A DNA stretch of 64,000 nucleotides from Argentina anserina (taxonomy: Eukaryota > Streptophyta > Magnoliopsida > Rosales > Rosaceae): positions 21,576,001 to 21,640,000 of the forward strand of contig NC_065873.1 of the NCBI RefSeq assembly GCF_933775445.1, written 5' to 3'. Positions 45,877 to 54,941 of the stretch are shown here, piece by piece. A program made the translations under genes and the position numbers. A model generated the notes under the pieces. That model searched no databases, had not been told where the DNA came from, and was given only the letters and a program-made list of their open reading frames with translations. How positions within the stretch are numbered: position 1 is the first letter of the stretch; the number at the start of each line of letters is the position of its first letter.

Positions 45877-46706
45877 ATGGCAGGCATCAAAGTCCATGGA
45901 ACCCCTTTCTCAACGGCGGCAGCGAGAGTTTTGGTTGCCCTTTACGAGAAAGAGGTGGAATTCGAGTTTGTTCTGATAGACATGAGAGCTGGTGAACATA
46001 AAAAGGAGTCCTTCCTTGCCCTCAACGTAAGTTAATTTCTTGAAATGGAAACTTTTACATATTTTCTCTTTGAAATGATGTTCGTTCTTACGCTTGTTTA
46101 TTTGGAAATTCAAACCAGCCATTTGGTCAAGTTCCAGCTTTTGAAGATGGAGATCTTCAGCTCTTTGGTAAGTTTGTGTTCATCTCAGACACATCAAATT
46201 CACACAGCGTATCTAAAGTTTGCGACTTTGTATCCAAGATTTGAACTTTGTGAAATGCAGAGTCGAGAGCAATTACACAATATATTTCCCATGAGTATGC
46301 TTCAAAGGGTACTCCACTGGTAACCACAGACTCGAAGAAGATGGCGATTCAATCAGTGTGGCAAGAGGTGGAAGCTCAAAAATACGACCCAGTAGCATCA
46401 AAGCTAACATATGAGCTAGCTATTAAGCCTTTTCTTGGCATGGTCACTGACTTCGCAGTCGTGGAGGAATTCGAAGCTAAGTTGGGTACAGTTTTAGATA
46501 TCTATGAGAAACGTCTGGGACAATCGAAATACTTGGGAGGTGATTGCTTCAGCTTGGCAGATCTTCACCACCTTCCAACCGTGGACTACTTGATGGCAAC
46601 ACAAGCCAAGAAGCTCTTCGAGTGCCGCCCAAAGGTTAGTGCTTGGGTTGCTGATATCACAGCCAGGCCTGCTTGGACTAAATTCCTCGCCATGAAAGCT
46701 CACTGA
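45877..46706 (+). CDS. Phi-class glutathione S-transferase 2
   Basis: Exons 45877-46026, 46119-46167 and 46261-46706 give 645 bases, or 214 residues, the normal phi size. The start is MAGIKVHGTPFSTAAARVL, with the catalytic serine at position 12. PFGQVPAFEDGDLQLF forms the short middle exon and the third exon opens ESRAITQYISHEYA. The helical domain ends RPKVSAWVADITARPAWTKF. Middle exon length and phases are identical to GST 1. All active-site landmarks are intact, so it is probably functional. It is closer to GST 3 than to GST 1, so those two arose by a later duplication that included the promoter. Confidence 0.96.
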
Positions 46707-48424
46707 AAGACTCCCATAGTGGCATCATATATGTATTGCCTTTTCATTTCATCCAATAAGCTCTTTAAGATTTTGAGTTCTTTGTGTATCGAATGGATTA
46801 GCTTATGAGGCGAATCAGTGTGAATTGATCTATATCTTTTTGTATGATTTGTATCCAAGCAAATTTGATTTCGGACAAATGTTCTGCTTAGAACTTATCT
46901 TCTATTAATAATAAAGTAAGAATAAGAGTTTGGGGTTACATGTTTGTTTAAATTTTTAAACTAAAAGTATAAAATTTTAAAATGAGTCACGATTCTACAA
47001 TTCTATTCTATTACAACACATATAGACCCGGTCGGCATGAGTGATACGAATATAAATGGATACGGTTTTAGCTCGTTTTAAATGGGACGGGCGGCTAAGA
47101 CCCGATCCATTTACCACTTAAAATTTAGAATTAAAGTATTAGAGTGTATGATTTTTATCATTTTTAATTTAGGGTCTTAAAATTTAGAGTATTAGAACGT
47201 AAGATTTTAAAAAGAAACTCAAAATAATATTTGATAAAATAATTTAAATATTTTTTTAAAAATTAAATTATAAGTATCAAATAGTAATAGAAATATAATG
47301 ATTTCGAATTATATCATTGAGCTGTCACAACAAACTAATTATTACTTTTAGTCACACAGTCACACGTAGGGAAATGATTTATATGAAGCAATTGCTTTCG
47401 CTTGTGTTAATTCGCTCGAAATCATGCTCGAATATGCAACCATTAGATTGTCTTCTTCTCCTCAAGGGAATGTACATATCAGTGTGTGTACAATTAAGGG
47501 AAGAAATTATATGCATGGCAATGATATAATTCGTGATTATTTGTTCAGCTTCTCTTAATTCTCTTACATAGTCGTTGGCAATTGTGTTGCTGAAATTTGT
47601 CACATAGCTCACCCAGCTTCTCCGCACAAACTCCATCACAGAGCATTACAAGTGTAAATGAAATGAAATAAAATAAAATACTAATCAAGTACTTAGGACT
47701 CTCACGTTACTATACCTTATATAAGTATTCAAATAACATTCCTTTATGATTCTACACCTTATTTTACAATAATTTGTGAATCAAAACCAGTGTTCATTCA
47801 TTTACATCATTTGATTATTTCAATCGTGCAAGAAGATAACTTGCTGCGATTATTTATTTTTCTCGATTAAAAAAATAAAAAAACTTGAAAGGGGATCGAT
47901 CCATTATGGGGTTACAATCCTCTAAGCCCTCTATTGATACTAACCGTGCTATGATTAGTTACAACCTTTACAACTAACATTACTAACGCCCGGAAATATA
48001 GAATTTGAAAGGATAAGATTCCAGCACCAACTCAAACCAGAAATATATTTTAAGCACATGGTGACATATGTGTATATGAACCCTAGCTTGAAGAACTTAG
48101 GAATATTACGAATATATAACGAAGTCCTCCTTGACTTCCATTGTTAATACTTAATAGGGAAGACTGATGGGAGTGGGAAGAGGTTGGTGCGTGGTGATGG
48201 ATGCGCGTATGAAGCAACCAGGGTAGTTGCTCAATGGTACTGCGTCTTGGAGACTTAGCCAAAAGCCTTGGCTAAAAATGTTAAATATATCAAGAACCAG
48301 CAAAGCCAAAGATAGTTGACAATGAAATTATTGATCTCTTTCCCTATATAAGGCCATATGCTAAAAGCATCATAGCATTGTCCAGATCAAAGCACATCTC
48401 CAAACCAAACACAGCACCATAGTC
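46707..48424. other. Region between GST 2 and GST 3
   Basis: 3' UTR of GST 2, AT-rich DNA to about 47930, then duplicated GST upstream sequence. 47940-48180 matches the region after GST 1, and 48170-48420 the promoter of GST 2. No extra gene seen. Confidence 0.55.
48354..48361 (+). promoter_or_regulatory. TATA box of GST gene 3
   Basis: TATATAAG in CCCTATATAAGGCC, about 70 bases before the ATG. Confidence 0.6.
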
Positions 48425-49194
48425 ATGGCAGGCATCAAAGTCCATGGAACCACTTTCTCAACGGCAACGGCGAGAGTTATGGCTACCCTTTACGAGAAAG
48501 AGGTGGAATTCGAGCTTATTCCGATAGACATGAGAACTGGTGAACATAAAAAAGAGTCCTTCCTTGCCCTCCACGTAAGTTAGTTCTTTGAAATGAAAAC
48601 AGAATTGATTTTACATATTTTCTCTTTGATGTTTGTTCTGATACGCTTGTTTTTTCTGCAATTCAATCCAGCCATTTGGTCAAGTTCCAGCTTTTAAAGA
48701 TGGAGATCTTCAGCTCTTTGGTAAGTTTGTTTTTCTCAGCCACGTCAAATTCAGGCAGCATATATAAAGTGACTTTGTATCTATCTTGTGTAAATCTAAG
48801 ATTTGAGCTTTGTGAATTGCAGAGTCAAGAGCAATTACACAATACATTTCCCATGAGTATGCTTCAAAGGGTACTCCTCTGATAACCACAGACACGAAGA
48901 AGATGGCAATTCAATCAGTGTGGCAGGAGGTGGAGGCTCAAAAATACGACCCAGTAGCATCAAAACTGACATTTGAGCTAGCAGTGAAGCCTTTCATTGG
49001 CATGGTAACTGACTTAGCAGTCGTGGAGGAGTTCGAAGCTAAGTTGGGTACAGTTTTGGATATCTATGAGAAACGTCTGGGACAATCGAAATACTTGGGA
49101 GGTGATTGCTTCAGCTTGGCAGATCTTCACCACCTTCCTGTTGGCGTGAAACACGGTTCCGGAATTCACGGAGTGAAACACGGTTCCGGGTTCC

Positions 49195-49377
49195 GAAAAC
49201 ACGGGCGGGAAGATTATGAAAAGAGGGTAATGAGACATGAGACGCAAGTACCTCATATGGAACTTTGCCTTGAAGGACACGAGAAGGAAGACGATTAATG
49301 AGGTGGGCAGAAGTGATGACAGCATCACCCCAAAGATACTTAGGCATATGGGCACTAAAAAGAATACATTCCTTCAT
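49195..49377 (-). pseudogene. Inverted copia integrase fragment
   Basis: The minus strand reads MKECILFSAHMPKYLWGDAV, ITSAHLINRLPSRVLQGKVP and YEVLASHVSLPSFHNLPARV then FG, the segment after the integrase catalytic core. It points opposite to the RT next to it, and the true fragment likely ends near 49362 where plus-strand RT similarity begins. Confidence 0.85.
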
Positions 49378-50568
49378 GGAGAACTAACAGAGGAAGTGTA
49401 CATGGATCTTCCGCCTGGATATGTGGCAGCTTCTCCCGATAACTTTGTATGCAGATTGAGGAAGTCTTTATATGGTCTTAAACAGTCTCCTCGTGCTTGG
49501 TTTGGCAGATTCTCACAATTTATGAGGAAAATTGGCTACAGACAGAGTAATTCAGACCACACATTATTTCTCAAACATCAACAAGGGAAGGTAACAGCCC
49601 TAATCATATATGTTGACGATATGGTAGTTACTGGTAATGATACTATTGAGGTGGACAGATTACAAAAGCAGCTAGCCACAGAGTTTGAGATGAAGGACCT
49701 AGGTACACTCAAGTACTTCTTAGGTATTGAGGTAGCCCGGGGAAGTGATGGTATCTATCTGTGTCAGAGGAAGTACATCCTTGATCTATTAACAGAGACA
49801 GGTATGTTAGATTGCACTCCAATTGATACTCCTATTGAGCAGAACCATCGGTTAGCAGAGTACCCAGATCAAGTGCCCACCGATAAAACTCGTTATCAGA
49901 GGCTAGTTGGACGTCTGATTTATTTGTCACATACCAGGCCAGATGTTGCGTATGCAGTAAGTGTAGTGAGTCAGTTCATGCATAATCCGAGTGTGGATCA
50001 CATGGATGCTGTTGTGAGGATTTTGAGGTACTTGAAGTCAGCTCCAGGGAGAGGAGTAATGTTTTCTAATCACAACAATATCCTTGAGATTTGTGGCTTC
50101 ACAGATGCAGACTGGGCTGGAAATATTACCGATCGAAGGTCCACATCAGGATACTTTACCTTTGTTGGAGGCAATCTTGTTACGTGGAGAAGTAAGAAAC
50201 AAAATGTGGTAGCTCGATCTAGTGCTGAAGCAGAATACAGAGGTATGGCTCAGGGAGTGTGCGAATTGTTATGGCTTAGAAGTTTGCTACAAGATTTAGG
50301 TATTAAGCCTCAATGTGCCATGCAGCTGTACTGTGACAACAAGGCAGCTATCGATATTTCACATAATCCTGTGCAACATGATCGTACAAAACATGTGGAG
50401 GTTGACCGTCATTTTATAAAAGAAAAGTTAGACGCGAAGATCATTAGTTTTCCTTTTGTTTCTACAGAAGAGGAACTTGCCGATATGCTCACAAAAGGAG
50501 TGTCTAAAAGGGTATTTTATGATTCACTTAGCAAGTTGGGCATGGTTGATATGTATGCACCAACTTGA
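49237..50568 (+). CDS. Copia reverse transcriptase and RNase H, open frame
   Basis: A 443-codon open frame. Its first 40 or so codons are antisense integrase and not meaningful. From NTFLHGELTEEVYMDLPPGY it is copia RT: LRKSLYGLKQSPRAWFGRF, the catalytic YVDDMVV, FEMKDLGTLKYFLGIEVA, RPDVAYAVSVVSQFMHNPS. RNase H follows: TDADWAGNITDRRSTSGY, SSAEAEYRGMAQGVCELLWL, YCDNKAAIDISHNP and DRHFIKEKLD, ending YAPT. The RT lacks its N-terminal fingers, and no gag, protease or full integrase is present, so it cannot act alone. The absence of stops in over 400 codons fits a recent insertion. Confidence 0.9.
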   Translation: MRRKYLIWNFALKDTRRKTINEVGRSDDSITPKILRHMGTKKNTFLHGELTEEVYMDLPPGYVAASPDNFVCRLRKSLYGLKQSPRAWFGRFSQFMRKIGYRQSNSDHTLFLKHQQGKVTALIIYVDDMVVTGNDTIEVDRLQKQLATEFEMKDLGTLKYFLGIEVARGSDGIYLCQRKYILDLLTETGMLDCTPIDTPIEQNHRLAEYPDQVPTDKTRYQRLVGRLIYLSHTRPDVAYAVSVVSQFMHNPSVDHMDAVVRILRYLKSAPGRGVMFSNHNNILEICGFTDADWAGNITDRRSTSGYFTFVGGNLVTWRSKKQNVVARSSAEAEYRGMAQGVCELLWLRSLLQDLGIKPQCAMQLYCDNKAAIDISHNPVQHDRTKHVEVDRHFIKEKLDAKIISFPFVSTEEELADMLTKGVSKRVFYDSLSKLGMVDMYAPT

Positions 50569-50575
50569 GGGGGAG

Positions 50576-50722
50576 TGTTGGCGTGAAACACGGTTCCGGA
50601 ATTCACGGAGTGAAACACGGTTCCGGGTTTCACGGATTCCTTTTGTAGGTAGACTAGTATATATATGTACATCATGTGTGTATGAAAGATTAATTCAGTA
50701 GCAACAATCAGTTTATTCCACT
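50576..50722 (+). repeat. 3' LTR (147 bp) with internal duplication
   Basis: A short copia LTR. It contains GTGAAACACGGTTCCGG twice in tandem (50580-50625). The first 55 bases recur at 49139-49193. Confidence 0.85.
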
Positions 50723-50857
50723 CTTCCAACCATGGATTACTTGATGGCAACACGAACCAAGAAGCTCTTCGAGTGCCGCCCAAATGTTAGTGCTTGGGTT
50801 GCTGATATCACAGCTAGGCCTGCTTGGACTAAAGTTGTCGCCATGAGAACTTACTAA

Positions 50858-51494
50858 GGATGACTCCTATAGTGGCATATACCATGTGTTTTGGCCTTTT
50901 CATTTCTTCCAATAAGTTGGTTATAACTCGTTGTAACGTCGTGTGCCTTTGAGCTTTTGTCTCTTGTCTTCAATGTAAAATTAAATTTGATGCCTTCTGC
51001 AGTTCTGCCTTGTATGCTTTTCAGTTTTTGACAATTTGTTTTGGGTGTTTGAAGTTTATGTTTGCGACAAGCTTAGCACTGAAATGACCTTAAACTTGTA
51101 ACTCTAAACACGTACTAGATCTAAGTTTAATCTACAGGTCTAGAACCAAATGTTGAGGACATAAATCTAAGCTCAATCTTATATATGATTCTTATCATAC
51201 AGAAAATCAGAAATGACTTTCATTTATTCTGTCGAAACACAAGTACACAAATATTGAAACAAATTACCACGAAATTACAGAAATTAAGCCGAAATTGCGT
51301 CGGCAACATATAACCATGCACAGTCAATCTACTTTGGGTCTGGATAATAGGATAAGTGTTGCACTTTCATGCATCACTGAAGACCTGGAGATCCATAATC
51401 CAAATTAATGCATGCATTAGTATATACTCGATAGCTAGCCATATTATTGGTGAACGAGAACGACCTTGCTAATTGCTATAATTAGATAGCCTAG
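50858..51494. other. 3' flank of GST 3
   Basis: Non-coding. It ends in CTAG (51491-51494), the left target repeat of the next TRIM. Confidence 0.5.
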
Positions 51495-52507
51495 TGTCAC
51501 GTCCTTATTTTGGGAGTGTCGATCGTGGGCTGCTGGTTGAAAAAACATCAAGGATATATGAGATTTGCTCCAAGATTCAATGTGTGGGAGATATATGGCT
51601 GCTTCTTTCGAGGGGTTCAGGCATGCCGACCCGGTTAAATTCGGAGAACTTGTCGCTAGTCGAGGACTTAACGTAAAAGAGGCGAGTTGGCCGCCCTACA
51701 CACAGGTAGGGGTCTGGAGCCAATCCCCTGATGAGCCCAAGGCAGGGCGAAACCAATGTATTGCCCCGTTGGATAAGGCTTGCTCCATGGGGATGGAGCG
51801 CCGCATGGACCAAGTGTGGCAGCCGAATGGCTAGGTCCGTGACAAGTGGTATCAGAGCCACCTCAACATCGCTATCGTTGTATTCGCCAAGCGCTCACAC
51901 GTGTCGCCGTGTCCCCAAGATACGGGGGGCTCCGCGGGGGAGTCGAGTAGGCAGGGTCGCCTTCAGAGGGAGGACCGGACGAGAAGATCCGTGACAATGT
52001 CCAGGACAAGAGAGATCCGGCGCGAAGTCATTGTTGGGTGGAAGATCTTTGGGAACTCCTTTTCGTCGCTCTAGACATCGCGGGCGCACAAGGGATGCGC
52101 GGGCCGCAAGTGAGGATGCTGTGTACGAGGACCTACACCAAGTTTGGTGGGGGAGGATGTCACGTCCCTATTTTGGGAGTGTCAATCGTGGGCTGCTGGT
52201 TGAAAGAACATCAATGATATATGGGATTTGCTCCAAGATTCAATGTGTGGGAGATATATGGCTGCTCCTTCCGAGGGGTTCAGGCATGCCGACCCGGTTA
52301 AATTCGGATAGCTTTTCGCTAGTCGAGAACTTAACGTCAAAGAGGCGAGTTGGCCGCCCTACACACATGTATGGGTCTGGAGCCGATCCCCTGATGAGCC
52401 CAAGACATGGTGAAATTAGTGTATTGCCCCGTTAGATAAGGCTGGCTCCATGGGGATGGAGCGCCGCATGTACCAAATGTGGCAGCCGAATGGTTAGGTC
52501 CGTGACA
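51495..52507 (+). mobile_element. TRIM retrotransposon, second family (1013 bp)
   Basis: Two 350-bp direct repeats (51495-51844, 52158-52507) begin TGTCACGTCC and end GGTCCGTGACA. A tRNA-iMet primer site TGGTATCAGAGCC lies at 51847, two bases after the left LTR. A purine tract GGTGGGGGAGGATG precedes the right LTR. CTAG lies on both sides (51491-51494, 52508-52511). There is no gag or pol. The short reading frames inside (SRPYFGSV...) are just translations of the LTR. Confidence 0.92.
51847..51859 (+). promoter_or_regulatory. Primer-binding site of the second TRIM family
   Basis: TGGTATCAGAGCC, complementary to the end of initiator tRNA-Met. Confidence 0.88.
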
Positions 52508-53120
52508 CTAGGTTTGAGCAATCATCTTCTGCTGCTGCATCTGAAGCACCTTGGTCCATGAAGAGCGAGCAAGAATCTCAGAACACCAAGCACTGACACG
52601 AGGACGCGAATCTATGAGCTTTTTAGTCACGGAAAATCTTATAAGGGTGTGCATGTTTGGGAGGTGAAGAACATCAGCAACGGTGAACTTGTCACTTGTC
52701 AGGTACTTGGATTTCCCCAGCTGGGCCTCGTACACATCCATAACTTTGTTCAGTTCATCTATTTCACGATCGAAACCATTACACTTGCCGTTGATCTCCG
52801 CCTTACTACTTAACATCGATATGAGCTTGAGTGTTGGTGCTTCAAAGAAGTGGTCTTCCACATCAATCCAATTAGCCACCAAAGATTGTTTCCAGCTCTC
52901 CCAGAAGATAAGCTCTTCTCCTTCTTGCAACTTGTTTGCATACATGTGACCCATGTATCTCACTATCGTTGTGGCTCCTGCAACAACGTATAACTTCATT
53001 AGTGGCGGGGAATATACACTAATTATCGGAAAGACAATGCTCTAATAATTATCTGCTGCAAAGTGAATGCAAATTGTTACCAAACATGGTGACGTCTGGA
53101 TCTTCTAAGACCGGCAATGT
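52508..53120 (-). pseudogene. Phi-class GST 4, 5'-truncated, minus strand
   Basis: The third exon (52977-52508, including the stop) encodes ATTIVRYMGHMYANKLQ, the helical domain with FDREIDELNKVMDVYEAQLG and KSKYLTSDKFTVADVLHLPN, and RPRVSAWCSEILARSSWTKV. The middle exon is partly present at 53120-53082 (TLPVLEDPDVTMF) and ends at a proper donor. Its first codons (PFG...) are replaced by unrelated sequence, and the first exon with the catalytic serine is missing, where retroelement DNA begins. The third exon has no stops. The stop codon TAG lies inside the CTAG target site of the TRIM. It is opposite in strand to GST 1-3 and more diverged. Confidence 0.85.
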
Positions 53121-53125
53121 ACTGA

Positions 53126-54170
53126 TAAGAGCACTCTGTGCGATGTTTTTCACATGTTTTTACCTCCATTTGTACTTTTCTTAGCCTTTATTGTTATACT
53201 ATTGAGTCTTGAGTCGTAGTAAGAGTCTTGGGCGGTATTTGATGCATTTTTGTGCTTATATGAGTTTAAAACGCAGAATTTGTCTAGAGTCCTAGTTTGA
53301 GTATGAATCTTTGTAGGACTAGGAAACCTAGTTGGATTAGGAGTTGTTGGCATAGGCTTATGCCCGCCATAATCAGCACAACTACCAGTCCATTAAGGCT
53401 AATATATAGCACAGTCTTACAATACTAACAGCGAGTCAGCCGCACTAGCTACGCAATAGGCCTTCCCGTGGTCCAAACTGACTACGGACACGCCCTCACA
53501 CGCATCTCAAAGAAGACGCCAGAGAACACTTTAATCGGACCTCGTCCCACACCGAAAGATAGGTAAACGATCTACCTCAACTCAACAATAAAAGGTCAAA
53601 CTCTTGACCTCACAAGGTAAGTGCACTAAAGCCTCTACTGTTACTCTGCATAAATTACCATCATCCTAACTTAAGCGTCGGAGAGTTGAAGACCACGCCA
53701 CCGTGGTTTCTACTTTGACGACGTGTGCCACTTGTGACAGGGAAAAGACAAAGAGTACGGCGTATCTCATCCATAAGGAATACGACGTACTAAACCGAGT
53801 ATTATCACAACATTAACATTGGCGCCGTCTGTGGGAATCGAACCCACGACCACGTGGTTAAAATACATATCACAACATTAACAGGAGTCTTCATCTTTTT
53901 ACGTTTTGATTGCATTGACGATATTTTGAGAGTCATTCTTGCATTAGGAATCATTTTGAGACTAGACTACATTCCATTTGGGAAAATCTTACTTGAATTT
54001 AAACTTTTATTCCGTAACTTTCCTAATCTTACTCTCATATTCTAAAAACTTACTTGATTTTTTTATATGAATTATCTTGTCTTTATTATTTTCCGATTTT
54101 AAAAGATGAGATTGTGTAGCTAACATGAAGAAAAAAATAGAGAAAAAGAAGCAAAAGAGAAAAATAAAGA
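53126..54170. other. Retroelement-like flank hosting a nested LTR
   Basis: 53140-53340 and 53889-54080 read as one continuous non-coding stretch once the nested element is removed. The text resembles LTR DNA but no ends were found. Confidence 0.35.
53345..53883 (+). mobile_element. Solo-LTR-like element with leftover primer site (539 bp)
   Basis: It begins TGTTGGCATAGGC. An LTR of 474 bp ends CACAACATTAACA at 53818, followed by TTGGCGCCGTCTGTGGGAA, a primer-site sequence common after plant LTRs. The last 15 bases of the LTR (ATCACAACATTAACA) then recur and the element stops at 53883. GGAGT flanks both sides (53340-53344, 53884-53888). Most of the internal region and second LTR were lost by recombination or deletion. 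Confidence 0.85.
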
Positions 54171-54540
54171 AAGAATGAGACACCTAAAAAGAGAAAAATA
54201 AAGAATTTATCAAAGGAGATTGCATCCACCAATGACAAAAATAAGTGAAAGAAAAAGAGAGAAAGAAAAATGAAGAGAATTAGAGATAATGCAAGAGAGA
54301 ACAAAGAAGACACCTAAAAATGAGAAAAATAAAGAATTTATCAAATGAGATTGCACCCACCAATGACAAAAATAAGTGAAAGAAATTAAAGAGAAAGAAA
54401 AATGAAAAGAATAAAAAGAGATAATGCAAGAGAGAAAGAGTAAGACACCTAAAAAGGAGAAAAATAAAAAATTTACCAAAGAAAATTGCACCCAGCCACC
54501 CACCAATAACAAAAATAAGTAAAAGAAATTGAGGAGAAAA
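54171..54540. repeat. Purine-rich tandem repeat, three units of about 132 bp
   Basis: The unit AGACACCTAAAAA...AAAATAAAGAATTTATCAAA then GATTGCA.CCACCAATGACAA and AAATAAGTGAAAGAAA recurs starting near 54178, 54309 and 54442. It is almost free of C and T on the plus strand. The Phe/Leu-rich minus-strand frames are low-complexity artefacts. Confidence 0.85.
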
Positions 54541-54941
54541 AGTTCAAACTATAATACTGAAGAAGCCAAAACTTTTCTATAAATAACACATCATTCACAA
54601 ATAAAAATAATCGATTCTCATTTGCATTCAAGAATCAAAACTCTATCAAAATACTAGCTCAAACATCTTTCACCAAAACAGTAAGTCGTTCTCCCCTATA
54701 TACCAATTTCATCTTCACCGAAATCACCATGGAAGACACCTCCAAGGTTCCTACAACATGTGATTCTCGCAACTCTTCTTCATGGGTTTGTTCGTTTTTG
54801 ATTTTTTACAATTTTTTGTCTATGAAGATTCTAGTATGATGTTTGTGTGAGATTATTGTTTGTATTAAGAATCGAAATTTTCAGATTGTTTTATTGGTTT
54901 AGGTTGGGTTATGCTTACTTTGCTTGTAAATGCAATCTGAT
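54541..54941 (+). other. TATA-bearing region with short unidentified exon-like stretch
   Basis: CTATAAATAACACA at 54577 is TATA-like. An ATG at 54729 opens MEDTSKVPTTCDSRNSSSW and meets a GT-rich possible donor at 54785. No continuation was recognised. It could be the start of a truncated gene or a retroelement leader. Confidence 0.25.

Larger units (their letters stand above)
49139..50722 (+). mobile_element. Rearranged copia element in GST 3 (1584 bp)
   Basis: CTTCC flanks both sides (49134-49138, 50723-50727). The 3' LTR is 50576-50722, beginning TGTTGGCGTGAAACACGG and preceded by a purine tract (GAGGGGGAG). The left end has only the first 55 or so bases of the same LTR, then jumps to internal sequence. 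Between about 49195 and 49362 a piece of integrase lies in reverse orientation, then reverse transcriptase and RNase H run forward. The copy thus carries a deletion and an internal inversion, yet both outer ends and the duplication are intact, so the rearrangement probably arose before or during integration. Confidence 0.88.
48425..50857 (+). pseudogene. Phi-class GST 3, split by a copia insertion
   Basis: Exons 48425-48574 (MAGIKVHGTTFSTATARVM), 48672-48720 (PFGQVPAFKDGDLQLF) and a third exon starting at 48823 are near-identical to GST 2 and open. The third exon is cut after codons for LADLHHLP by a copia-derived insert (49139-50722) and resumes at 50728 as TMDYLMATRTKKLFE, ending VVAMRTY and a stop at 50857. 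Removing the insert and one copy of its CTTCC duplication gives a third exon of exactly 446 bases, the same as GST 2, so there is no other lesion. As it stands the protein would end in a foreign tail and lack its last helices. Disruption is therefore young compared with other pseudogenes here. Confidence 0.93.

Noticed and set aside
51731..52435. Reading frames of 87-134 codons
   Set aside because: They are translations of the TRIM LTRs and its short interior, without gag or pol motifs.
54086..54512. Phe/Leu-rich minus-strand frames as membrane proteins
   Set aside because: They come from the purine-rich tandem repeat and repeat with it.
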